Origin: JAVBKA01 sp031546715
Lineage (GTDB): Bacteria; Bacillota; Clostridia; Oscillospirales; UBA929
Length of the DNA stretch: 17,245 nt
Direction of reading: 5' to 3'
NCBI GenBank assembly: GCA_031546715.1
Contig: JAVBKA010000187.1
Location: forward strand, 1 to 17,245
Shown here: positions 6,565 to 14,441 of the stretch, one piece after another
Layout of the letters: every line of letters starts with the position of its first letter
How positions within the stretch are numbered: the stretch's first letter is position 1
Notes under the pieces: generated by a model
The model's database searches: none
What the model saw: the letters and a program-made list of their open reading frames with translations, nothing else
What the model was told of the DNA's origin: nothing
Translations under genes and position numbers: made by a program

Positions 6565-7695
6565 TCAATAAATTATCTGCAATGCCCAATTCAAACCCAA
6601 AAAAACAAACAAAAACCCAATGTTATAAATTGTAAAAAGTTTAAAGAATCGCCCTACTTGCTTTTTGTACACATTCGCAAAAAGCTTGTATGAAATGACG
6701 CTCGCCATGGACGCAATGAGCGTTCCCATGCCTCCGATGTTGACCCCTATCAATAGCTGATTGGAATCATTTGTAAATTTTGAGAGTAAAACAGCAGCAG
6801 GTACGTTGCTAATAAATTGACTGGATAATACAGACGCCAACACCACATTACTGCCTATGAGTTGTTGTAATAAGTTTTTAACAACCGATATATCTGACAA
6901 ATTACCTACAAACACGAAAATAGCAAAAAAAGTAAATAGCAAGGGGAAATCTATTTTTGTTAGCAACTTTTTATCTACGATTAAGGTGACCAATATTACA
7001 ATTATCGTTGTCACAACGTAAGGAATTATCGCGAACACGCTCATTGCAGACAAAATAAATAAACCACCATAGATTGCAATTCTTTTTTTACTAAGATCTT
7101 GCTTGGGCAACTCTTTTATTGGCGGCAGAAAACCATTGTCAATGAAAAAACAACATATGACCAAGCATATTGCCCCAATTGATACGTAAGGAAGTATAGT
7201 GAGGACAAAAATGCCTAAATTCATGTTATAATTGGAGAAAATATATAGATTTTGAGGATTTCCTACAGGCGTTAGGCTAGACCCGATATTGGCAGCAATT
7301 GTCTGTAAGACTACAACATATGCTGTCCACTGCTCCTGCTGACACATAAAAAGCACCGCTATTGCAATAGGCACTAGAGCTATCAACGCAACATCGTTCG
7401 TCATAAACATGGATGCAAAAAATGTCCCAAAGATAAGGAAAAAAGCGAGAGAACGAGTTCTTCGCAAGTGAGTCAGGGCTACACTTGAAACAGTATCAAG
7501 CAAACCCTCTCGTTCCAAGCCCTTAATGGAAACCATCAAGCAAAACAGGCAAGCCAGCGTTTTCCAGTCTATATATTGTATGTAATTGCTCGATGGCGGC
7601 ACTATAAACATGGAGACCATGGCAAAAATTGCTGCTATAAGTAACACAGGCTCTTTTTTTAGCCAGATTACGAAATGCTTTTGAATAGCCCCCAA
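6565..7695 (-). CDS. SLC13/ArsB-like anion permease (CitMHS superfamily)
   Basis: This 376-residue membrane protein has about ten hydrophobic segments. Two half-repeats show the ion-transporter pattern: FMTNDVALIALVPIAIAV followed by NIGSSLTPVGNPQNLYIF in the first half, and QFISNVPAAVLLSKF followed by GVNIGGMGTLIASMAS in the second. These NDVA/SNVPA and TPVGNPQN/GGMGTLIAS pairs are characteristic of the ArsB/SLC13/CitM group, which moves carboxylates, sulfate, arsenite or related anions. The TTG at 7695 is the likely start, with GGAGG 7 nt upstream. A perfect 9-bp stem-loop sits just before that ribosome-binding site. With the cyclase-family hydrolase downstream it may handle the same organic anion. 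The substrate and direction cannot be told from the sequence. Confidence 0.8.
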   Translation of the reverse strand: MGAIQKHFVIWLKKEPVLLIAAIFAMVSMFIVPPSSNYIQYIDWKTLACLFCLMVSIKGLEREGLLDTVSSVALTHLRRTRSLAFFLIFGTFFASMFMTNDVALIALVPIAIAVLFMCQQEQWTAYVVVLQTIAANIGSSLTPVGNPQNLYIFSNYNMNLGIFVLTILPYVSIGAICLVICCFFIDNGFLPPIKELPKQDLSKKRIAIYGGLFILSAMSVFAIIPYVVTTIIVILVTLIVDKKLLTKIDFPLLFTFFAIFVFVGNLSDISVVKNLLQQLIGSNVVLASVLSSQFISNVPAAVLLSKFTNDSNQLLIGVNIGGMGTLIASMASVISYKLFANVYKKQVGRFFKLFTIYNIGFLFVFLGLNWALQIIY

Positions 7696-7710
7696 ATTTA
7701 TACCTCCGAC

Positions 7711-7747
7711 GATAATTGCTCTAGCCCTGTTTAAAAACGCAATTATC
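7711..7747 (-). promoter_or_regulatory. Stem-loop in the permease leader, next to its ribosome-binding site
   Basis: GATAATTGC at 7711-7719 and GCAATTATC at 7739-7747 are exact inverted 9-bp arms around a 19-nt loop. In the minus-strand transcript the hairpin ends 3 nt before the GGAGG of the permease gene. It could influence ribosome access or serve as a DNA operator. Confidence 0.45.
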
Positions 7748-7762
7748 TTGTTATCTTTATGA

Positions 7763-7778
7763 TACTGGTTTATCAGTA
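7763..7778. promoter_or_regulatory. 16-bp near-palindrome in the permease upstream region
   Basis: TACTGGTTTATCAGTA has 7-bp arms with one G-T pair around TT. It lies 68-83 bp upstream of the permease start in the 140-bp gap after the AraC gene. The size suits a dimeric repressor site. No neighbouring regulator can be assigned to it. Confidence 0.3.
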
Positions 7779-7835
7779 CGGCGAGCTATGTTTACCTATT
7801 TTATTATGATATCACAAAACTTAGTATATTCAAGA

Positions 7836-8990
7836 TTAATCATTGACAATATTCCTTCTAAACTCAGTCGGCGTAAGTCCAGTTACCTTATGAAACAAGG
7901 TGTGAAAATAGTTTTGTGACGAAAACCCTAGCCGTGTTGATATTTCCACAATGGTGAGATTTGTTGATGCTAGCAGACGCTTAGTCTCTTTAATTTTGGA
8001 AGCGTTAATATGCTCAACTATTGTAACACCAGTCTCTTGCTTGAAATGCCTGCAAATGTGTGATTGATTTAATTTGAGGTGCTGCGCTATTTCTTCTAAG
8101 GCAATTTTTTCATAAAGGTGCGCTCGGATGTACTTATGAATTTTGCTAACTATGGGCGAGTCTTGTTTCGGACTGCGGCTACGCAACACACGCTGAGCGT
8201 AATCTATAAACATTTGTTGCAGCATGAACAGAATCTGGGGATAGCTTTCCAACGCCTCTATCTGTGCGAGGTATCGGTCTGAAACCGTCAAGGCTGTATC
8301 GTAATCCAGTCCCCCAGCTACAGCGACACGGGAGGCCAGTGCGTTCGAACCAATAAAAATGTTCTTAAATACTCGCAGTGCGTCAGTGGAGCGCATGGGC
8401 AAATATTCACCGCTTTGGTCCATACGCGACATCATTTCCAGCAGCATTTCGGGGTTGCCATATTCGATGCAAGATAATATTTCTGTCTCTATTTTGGAAT
8501 TAAAGTGGCTAATGAAATCATGGTCAGGCACTACTTGTTGCGCCTTTTGGCTTGCCAGCGTATAGGGAATTTGCTCGACTTGCTCTGATTTTACGTGCAA
8601 CAAGCCGCATAAAAAATCCAATATAGACTTAAAGCGCGACAGAGTGCAGAGTGGTGTGGCTTGCAAACGGCGCAACAGCTCGTCAGTTCTGGTAAGCGGC
8701 TCGCCCATGTCTGCTAGTATTCGTTGCACCTGTTTTTGCGTGCACTCAAACTCCATCACCGGTCCAATGATAACGCGTTGAGATGAAGCAGGCAGCATAA
8801 TGATTCCGCAAAGCATTCGCTCGGGTGAAATGGTATAGCCTGCCATAGTGTGCTGAACTTGTTTCAGCACTACACTTGCGGGATTTGGCAAAAAAATTGT
8901 ATTGCTAAAGCTTTGCGTTAAGTCGTCGCCATTATAGACGTTAATAGGTATGCCGGTTGCGTCGTGAAACCCCTTTAGTTTTTCGTCCAA
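7836..8990 (-). CDS. AraC-family transcriptional regulator
   Basis: The C-terminal 100 residues hold the two helix-turn-helix motifs of the AraC/XylS family: IALEEIAQHLKLNQSHICRHF, followed by TIVEISTRLGFSSQNYFHTLF and GLTPTEFRRN. The N-terminal 270 residues are an unassigned sensor domain without cupin motifs or membrane segments. The upstream GGAGGTGAT (8995-9003) is a full-length anti-16S match. It sits too close to the ATG at 8996, but 8 nt before a TTG at 8990, so I start the 384-residue protein at 8990. The gene is divergent from an MFS, esterase and GH43 operon, with 125 bp between the starts. It is probably the activator of that operon. The inducer is likely an imported sugar or oligosaccharide. 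Confidence 0.93.
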   Translation of the reverse strand: MDEKLKGFHDATGIPINVYNGDDLTQSFSNTIFLPNPASVVLKQVQHTMAGYTISPERMLCGIIMLPASSQRVIIGPVMEFECTQKQVQRILADMGEPLTRTDELLRRLQATPLCTLSRFKSILDFLCGLLHVKSEQVEQIPYTLASQKAQQVVPDHDFISHFNSKIETEILSCIEYGNPEMLLEMMSRMDQSGEYLPMRSTDALRVFKNIFIGSNALASRVAVAGGLDYDTALTVSDRYLAQIEALESYPQILFMLQQMFIDYAQRVLRSRSPKQDSPIVSKIHKYIRAHLYEKIALEEIAQHLKLNQSHICRHFKQETGVTIVEHINASKIKETKRLLASTNLTIVEISTRLGFSSQNYFHTLFHKVTGLTPTEFRRNIVND

Positions 8991-9015
8991 CTTCATCACC
9001 TCCGCGTTTTCAAAT

Positions 9016-9060
9016 TAATATCAATATTATATAACAAATGCAACAAAATTGGAATACAAT
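9016..9060. promoter_or_regulatory. Divergent AraC / MFS promoter region
   Basis: A TATAAT on the minus strand (9026-9031) could serve the AraC gene; it overlaps a palindrome TAATAT-CA-ATATTA (9016-9029). On the plus strand TACAAT (9055-9060) is a good -10 for the MFS operon, but no good -35 lies 16-18 bp upstream. That is what an activator-dependent promoter often looks like. These are consensus matches only, in very AT-rich DNA. Confidence 0.4.
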
Positions 9061-9115
9061 AATATTCTTTTCTGATAGACTTAAAATACCACAAATTTGT
9101 AGGAGGATTCAGTTT

Positions 9116-10495
9116 ATGAGCAAGGATCTAAGCAAAATCAAGCAAACAGAAGCTGTAGAGCTGAGCAAATGGAAGAAAATCTTAAAAAAAGGCGAGTATG
9201 TCGGTTATCCCATTGTCATCATTGCGCTAATTTCGTTAATACGCGCGCTGGATGAATTTGTCACCTCTGCACCCTCCTCACTGCAAACATCCATTGTCAC
9301 AGACTTTTTCGTCAAGGGACAAGGGCTCGACTTCGCCACTGGACTATCTCAGATGTCGCTCATTGGCTCAGCACTTTTGGTGTTCGGCATTTTGGCGGTG
9401 CTTTTCCTCACATTGGCGGACAAATACGGACGCAAGCCGATTCTAACAATCAGCGTCATAGGCATGGGTGTTGGCGTGCTACTGTGCTTCCTTTCGCCCA
9501 ACCTGCCCATACATATTATAGGACGCGCTCTGCTCATGTTCTTTATTGGCACAGATATTCACAGAATTTACACCCTTGAGATTGCAAAAAGGGATAAACG
9601 CTCACTGGTCAGCGGCATTGCCTCGTTCTTCGGATATATGGCAATGATGCTGGTGTCTATTTCTCGAGATGCCTACACAGTAAACGGCGAACTGGTTTGG
9701 CGCAATGTTTTCCTAGTACCTGTTTTTGTTGCGGCTGTTTTAGGCGTTCTGTTGATTCTTTTTGGCAGAGAGAGCCGTTCCTTCTTAAATCAGAAGATTT
9801 CATATCTGTCAATACCTTTAGAGACAAGAATTGCTGAAGCCGAAGCAAAAAAAGAAAAGGCAAAGTCTGGCGGCTTGGGCAAGGCTTTCAAGTTTATTTT
9901 CACTCACAAGCAACCACGTAATACATTCTTTGCATCAATTTTTCAGCTATTTGCGGTCATGGCATTCTTCGGATACTACGAGTCCATCATGTCCACCAGC
10001 GGCATGACCACTGGCGACGTAACCAAGGCACTGCTCCTGTACCCGCTCACCTGCGCTATCTGCTCACTGGGAATAGGGTATATTTCCGATAAAATCGGTC
10101 GCAAGAAAACAGGTGTTATTTCTGCCGTTTTAGCCTTTGCGGGACTAATTGCCTTCATTATTTGCGCTAAAAACGGCATGAATCCATACATTGTGGGTCT
10201 CATTATGGGCGTTGAAATCGGCAGCTTCTGGTCATATGGCGACCAACTTGGATTGGTGTTCTCTGAAACTGTGCCGACTGAAATCAGGTCGTCCGCCACC
10301 GCCGCTAAGGGACTGATTGCCGTAGTCGTTTCGATTCTGGCTGCAGTTATCATTGGTGTATTGATTAACTTCATCCCACTTTCAACGCTTTGCCTTATTT
10401 GGGGTGCTGTAACCATTGGCATCTCTGCACTTTTGTTTGTCTTTACTGTCAAGGAAACAAACGGCGCAGACTTAGAAAACGTGGTATCTGACTAA
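9116..10495 (+). CDS. MFS transporter, sugar-porter type
   Basis: This 459-residue membrane protein of the major facilitator superfamily has about 12 hydrophobic segments. The loop motif A appears twice, LADKYGRKP after the second segment and ISDKIGRKK in the second half, and PTEIRSSATA in the C-terminal half is typical of sugar/metabolite:proton symporters. The central cytoplasmic loop is rich in Lys, Glu and Ala. The ATG at 9116 has AGGAGG (9101-9106) 9 nt upstream; the 26-residue upstream extension to 9038 crosses the divergent promoter and is rejected. It is the first gene of a three-gene operon with a likely esterase and a GH43 glycosidase, both without signal peptides. It therefore most likely imports their substrate, a short and possibly acylated oligosaccharide. 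Confidence 0.9.
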   Translation: MSKDLSKIKQTEAVELSKWKKILKKGEYVGYPIVIIALISLIRALDEFVTSAPSSLQTSIVTDFFVKGQGLDFATGLSQMSLIGSALLVFGILAVLFLTLADKYGRKPILTISVIGMGVGVLLCFLSPNLPIHIIGRALLMFFIGTDIHRIYTLEIAKRDKRSLVSGIASFFGYMAMMLVSISRDAYTVNGELVWRNVFLVPVFVAAVLGVLLILFGRESRSFLNQKISYLSIPLETRIAEAEAKKEKAKSGGLGKAFKFIFTHKQPRNTFFASIFQLFAVMAFFGYYESIMSTSGMTTGDVTKALLLYPLTCAICSLGIGYISDKIGRKKTGVISAVLAFAGLIAFIICAKNGMNPYIVGLIMGVEIGSFWSYGDQLGLVFSETVPTEIRSSATAAKGLIAVVVSILAAVIIGVLINFIPLSTLCLIWGAVTIGISALLFVFTVKETNGADLENVVSD

Positions 10496-10518
10496 CTTTT
10501 GAAAGATGTGTGACTTAG

Positions 10519-12480
10519 ATGAACGAGCAAACGCTCTATAACCCTGCGCAGGACGAACTATTCACCCGCCCTTTTGTTGACCTTGACGAGTGGCGCGATA
10601 GCCCCGTGCGGCACCGATATATTCACGGAGGCTTTGAGGGCAACGACACAAAATATTCGTTTTACTTTCCAACACCTGAAGCCTATCAAAAGAGATTTTT
10701 TTACTTCCTGTCACCCGTACAGGGCAGTGAGGATGCCGCGCAAGCCTATCACGGCGAGGAAGACAAAATCTCCTTTGCCGTCTCCCATGGGGCAGCTTTT
10801 GTTGAGTCCAATATGGGTGGCTTTTCCCCCGACCCTACTCTAGTCTATCGTTCCAGTGCCGCCGTTGCACAGCATTTCCGAAAGGTTGCCGCCGACTTGT
10901 TCGGCGAACACCGCCCCTATGGGTATCTATATGGCGGCAGTGGTGGCAGCTACAAGACCATTAGTTGCATGGAAAACACCGCAGACGTTTGGGACGGTGC
11001 TGTGCCCTTCGTGATCCCCACACCCATGTCCATGCCATATCCCTTCACGGTTCGTGCCCACGCCATGCGAATTCTGCGAGACAAGTTTCCGCAGATTGTG
11101 GACGCAATTGCTGTAGGCGGAAGCGGCGATATGTATGCTGGATTAAATGACGAGGAGCGTGACGCGCTCGCCGAGGTCACCAAAATGGGATTCCCGCCTG
11201 AGGTGTGGTTTGCCTATGATAAAATCGGCGACGGTGCTTTACCAGTGCTCGCGCCTTATATTGGTCAGCTTGACCCCACGTATTACGAGGATTTTTGGAC
11301 AAAGTCCGGCTATTTGGGCGCAGACCCCAACAGCTCCGTCCACCGCGACAGACTGCGCCATAAGGCGACTGTCTTCGAGGTTATCAAACCAGTTATAACA
11401 GACAAAAATACTTCTGGTCAAACAGGCGTGGACGAAGCATGGCAAACACTAAACAGTCAAGGCGGAATACAATTGCGGCTTGATAGTGCGCCAACTGGTG
11501 CGTTATATTTGGGTAGTGCTATTCTGGTGTTTGAAACAGGTGCGGCGGCAGGTCAACGGCTTCCGATTGCCTCTATTACAGGCGATAAAATTACACTTGG
11601 GTCGCCTATCACCTCTCAAGTTCTAGAACAGGTCACTCAAGGCGACGTAGTTCTTCTTGACAACTCGGATTACCTAGCCGTACAGACCTATCATCGCCAC
11701 CAAGTACCATCACCAGAATTTTCGGCGTGGAATCAATTTCGCAATGCGGACGGCACGCCAATTTATCCTCAGCGCAACGTCATTGTTGGTCCAATCCTCG
11801 CCTATGGCGGCTGCGGCTCAGTGCAGACTGGGCGGTTTCAAGGGAAAATGATTGTGGTGGACTCGTTGCTTGACGAAAGTGCGTTTCCGTGGTTTGCGTC
11901 ATGGTATCATGACAAAGTAATGGAAAACCTCGGCAAAAAGACCGACGACAGCTTTCGTCTATGGTATATTGACAAAGCCATGCACCACGACGGCGAGGTT
12001 ACTATTGACCCATTGCAAGTCGTCAGCTACCTCGGCGCACTGCAACAGGCACTTCTGGACTTGAGTGACTGGGTGGAGCGAGGCATTGCGCCGCCGGCCA
12101 GCACCTCCTTCCGTGTGGAGGATTGTCAGGTGCATGTTCCTGACGATGCGGCAGAACGGCGAGGCATTCAGCCAACCATTCAACTTACTGCAAACGGTGG
12201 TGCACGTGCTGAACTTCGTGTAGGAGAAAGTGTCACGTTTTCTGCCACCGTAGAAGTACCGCCACAGGCTGGCACGCTTGTCAGCGCGACGTGGGATTTT
12301 GAAGGTGTGTCCGAAACAGCACCCCTATCAGGCGAGCGCGCAACGCTTACGACAACGCACGTCTACCAGAAATATGGTACATACTTCCCCACCTTGCGCG
12401 TGGTGTCCAGTCGTGACGGGCAAGCAAAGGTGTTCACACAAGTGCGAAACCTTGCCAGTGTACGTGTGGTTGTCTCTTAA
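10519..12480 (+). CDS. Alpha/beta-hydrolase (probable carbohydrate esterase) with C-terminal PKD domain
   Basis: This 653-residue protein has a serine-hydrolase nucleophile elbow, YGGSGGSYKT, with Ser141 in G-x-S-x-G. Likely Asp (Asp448 in MIVVDSLLDE) and His (His489 or His490 in KAMHHDGE) partners follow far downstream. Residues of about 300-395 between them look like an inserted beta-rich module (QLRLDSAPTGALYLGSAILV and on). The last 100 residues resemble a PKD domain (ATWDFEG, HVYQKYGTYFPTLRV). The general plan recalls tannase/feruloyl-esterase relatives, but I cannot name the family. There is no signal peptide although PKD domains are mostly extracellular. It lies 23 bp after the MFS gene with a weak ribosome-binding site and 23 bp before GH43. 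It probably removes ester groups from the imported saccharide. Confidence 0.75.
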   Translation: MNEQTLYNPAQDELFTRPFVDLDEWRDSPVRHRYIHGGFEGNDTKYSFYFPTPEAYQKRFFYFLSPVQGSEDAAQAYHGEEDKISFAVSHGAAFVESNMGGFSPDPTLVYRSSAAVAQHFRKVAADLFGEHRPYGYLYGGSGGSYKTISCMENTADVWDGAVPFVIPTPMSMPYPFTVRAHAMRILRDKFPQIVDAIAVGGSGDMYAGLNDEERDALAEVTKMGFPPEVWFAYDKIGDGALPVLAPYIGQLDPTYYEDFWTKSGYLGADPNSSVHRDRLRHKATVFEVIKPVITDKNTSGQTGVDEAWQTLNSQGGIQLRLDSAPTGALYLGSAILVFETGAAAGQRLPIASITGDKITLGSPITSQVLEQVTQGDVVLLDNSDYLAVQTYHRHQVPSPEFSAWNQFRNADGTPIYPQRNVIVGPILAYGGCGSVQTGRFQGKMIVVDSLLDESAFPWFASWYHDKVMENLGKKTDDSFRLWYIDKAMHHDGEVTIDPLQVVSYLGALQQALLDLSDWVERGIAPPASTSFRVEDCQVHVPDDAAERRGIQPTIQLTANGGARAELRVGESVTFSATVEVPPQAGTLVSATWDFEGVSETAPLSGERATLTTTHVYQKYGTYFPTLRVVSSRDGQAKVFTQVRNLASVRVVVS

Positions 12481-12503
12481 TAAATTATAGAGAGGTTTGC
12501 GCT

Positions 12504-14237
12504 ATGTCCAAAATTTTAAGTAATCCCATGAATTTGGAATACCGATACCAATGGAAAATCTTCCCTGGAGGCAACAAGGTTTTTCGTGAGGGTGCCGACC
12601 CAACCATGTTGCTGTTTAAAGGTCATTACTATCTATTTGTGTCAATGTCGGGCGGTTTCTGGCATTCCGACGATTTGTATACTTGGACGTTCAAGGAAAC
12701 TCCAGAACTGCCTATCTATGACTACGCGCCCGACGTTTGTGAGGTAGACGGCGCAGTGGTGTTTAGTGCGTCTCGGCATGGCGAAGGCTGTACCTTTTAC
12801 CGCTCATACGACCCTCTGAACCAGCCATTTGCTCCCATCCCTACAACAATTGAGGTCTGGGACCCCGCATTGTTCCAAGATGACGACGGTCGGGCGTACT
12901 TATACTGGGGCTGCGGCAATAAAGAGCCATTGTGGGGCATTGAGGTGGACGCAAAAACGTTCCAACCTATCGGTGAAAAGACGGCTATAATTGGCGAAAA
13001 TGAAGCGTCTCACGGCTGGGAACGCTTTGGCGAGAACAACAAGCTGTCCGAGCCTAAAACAGAAATGGAAATCATGATACGCAACTATTTGGGCACAAAA
13101 CCATTTATCGAAGGTGCGTACATAACCAAGCATAATAACAAATATTACTTCCAATATGCCGCCCCCGGCACTGAATTTAATGTATACGGCAACGGAGTAT
13201 ACATCGGTGATTCACCCATGGGAGCATTTGTGTATCAGTCAGAATGTCCGCTGGCACTAAAGCCCGGTGGCTTTATCACAGGGGCTGGTCACGGCAGTAC
13301 CTTTCAAGACAAACATGGCAACTGGTGGCACATTGCCACCATGCGAATCAGCGTCAACGAGAACTTTGAGCGTCGTCTGGGTCTGTTTCCTTGTACATTC
13401 GATGCAGATGGCGTCATGCATTGCAACATGAACTTTTCAGACTATCCGTATCTTTTGCCAGACGGGGCAAGAGGTGACACAGCACCTCAAGCAATGCTAT
13501 TATCCTACGCAAAAACATCCACCGCCTCATCCAGTCAAGAAGGGCATCCGCCTGCACTTGGCACAAACGAAGATGTGCGGACATGGTGGGCGGCGAAGCC
13601 AGACGACCAAAACCCTTGGTATCAGCTAGATTTAGGCAAAATTTGTGCAGTACAAGCTGTGCAAGTCAATTTTGCAGACGCAGAAGTGCCGATACCTGAG
13701 CTTGACCAAACACAAATGCATGTTGAGGAACAGGGAAACCGCCTAATGCTTGACAGAAATCACGCCATCGCATTCCATTTGGAAGGCTCGTCAGACAAGA
13801 AAAACTGGACTTCATTGCTTGACCGACAGGACGGAAAAACCGATTACTCCCACGACTTCATCTCCTTTGACCAACCCAAACCTTTGCGCTATGTCCGCCT
13901 GTCCAACATGAAGTTGCCCTTTGGTGCTGTGCCAGCAATCAGCGGTCTGCGTGTGTTTGGCAAGGGTGACGGCAACGTACCCGCACCAGTTACGTCCGTT
14001 ATTGCACGCCGAGAGGGAGACCTGAACATATTGCTATCTTGGGAGGCTTCAAAAGATGCCACGGGCTACAACGTCCGCTATGGTATCGCCCCAGATAAGT
14101 TGTATAATAGCTGGCAGTTGTACGATGTCACAGAACTGGACTTGAGCACCATCAATAGCGGGCTTACCTATTACGTTGCCGTGGATAGCTATAACGAAAA
14201 CGGTGTTACGTCTGGACGTATACTTCAAATTGACTAG
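12504..14237 (+). CDS. GH43 glycosidase with F5/8 type C and FN3 domains
   Basis: The N-terminal 320 residues are a five-bladed beta-propeller glycosidase of family GH43. Its three acidic residues are visible: Asp32 in EGADPTM (general base), Asp120 in VWDPALFQDDDG (pKa modulator) and Glu203 in FIEGAYITK (general acid). GH43 enzymes are usually alpha-L-arabinofuranosidases, beta-xylosidases or galactanases. Residues of about 340-490 resemble an F5/8 type C (CBM32-like) module (WYQLDLGKICAVQAVQVNF, RYVRLSN), and about 495-577 an FN3 domain (LSWEASKDATGYNVRYG, TYYVAVDSYNENG). No signal peptide is present, so it should act in the cytoplasm. The start has GAGAGG about 9-10 nt upstream. The operon ends with a strong terminator. 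The exact linkage cleaved is unknown. Confidence 0.92.
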   Translation: MSKILSNPMNLEYRYQWKIFPGGNKVFREGADPTMLLFKGHYYLFVSMSGGFWHSDDLYTWTFKETPELPIYDYAPDVCEVDGAVVFSASRHGEGCTFYRSYDPLNQPFAPIPTTIEVWDPALFQDDDGRAYLYWGCGNKEPLWGIEVDAKTFQPIGEKTAIIGENEASHGWERFGENNKLSEPKTEMEIMIRNYLGTKPFIEGAYITKHNNKYYFQYAAPGTEFNVYGNGVYIGDSPMGAFVYQSECPLALKPGGFITGAGHGSTFQDKHGNWWHIATMRISVNENFERRLGLFPCTFDADGVMHCNMNFSDYPYLLPDGARGDTAPQAMLLSYAKTSTASSSQEGHPPALGTNEDVRTWWAAKPDDQNPWYQLDLGKICAVQAVQVNFADAEVPIPELDQTQMHVEEQGNRLMLDRNHAIAFHLEGSSDKKNWTSLLDRQDGKTDYSHDFISFDQPKPLRYVRLSNMKLPFGAVPAISGLRVFGKGDGNVPAPVTSVIARREGDLNILLSWEASKDATGYNVRYGIAPDKLYNSWQLYDVTELDLSTINSGLTYYVAVDSYNENGVTSGRILQID

Positions 14238-14261
14238 TGATTTGTGTTAGGGAGGACGCTT

Positions 14262-14318
14262 TTGTCGGAATCGACGGAATTGTACGAGATTAAAGTATTT
14301 GTATTAAGTTATTATTAA
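14262..14318 (+). CDS. Possible 18-codon ORF or gene remnant after GH43
   Basis: A strong Shine-Dalgarno AGGGAGG (14249-14255) is followed after 6 nt by TTG and an 18-codon frame (MSESTELYEIKVFVLSYY) ending in TAA at the foot of the terminator stem. No homologue is recognised. It may be the 5' stub of a deleted third enzyme gene, a tiny peptide, or chance. Confidence 0.25.
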   Translation: MSESTELYEIKVFVLSYY

Positions 14319-14361
14319 AGGCAGTCCCTACTGACGAATGTCAGCAGGGACTGCCTTTTTT
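14317..14361 (+). terminator. Strong intrinsic terminator of the MFS-esterase-GH43 operon
   Basis: Arms 14317-14335 and 14340-14358 form a 19-bp stem with one A-C mismatch and a GAAT loop, followed by a T-run (14356-14361). The A-run at the left foot means it can also work for the converging Uma2 gene. The rest of the 204-bp gap (14238-14441) holds only the doubtful small ORF. Confidence 0.93.
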
Positions 14362-14441
14362 ATAATCGCTTGGCGTTGGGTCTACTGCTTCCACCATAGG
14401 GGGACAAATAGATAATTTAGAAAACCATCGATATTACTAAA

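Noticed and set aside
9038..9115. 26-residue N-terminal extension of the MFS protein
   Set aside because: It crosses the divergent promoter region and lacks a ribosome-binding site, whereas 9116 has AGGAGG at ideal distance.
9976..10452. 158-codon minus-strand open frame
   Set aside because: It is antisense to the MFS transporter, with low-complexity composition and no motif.
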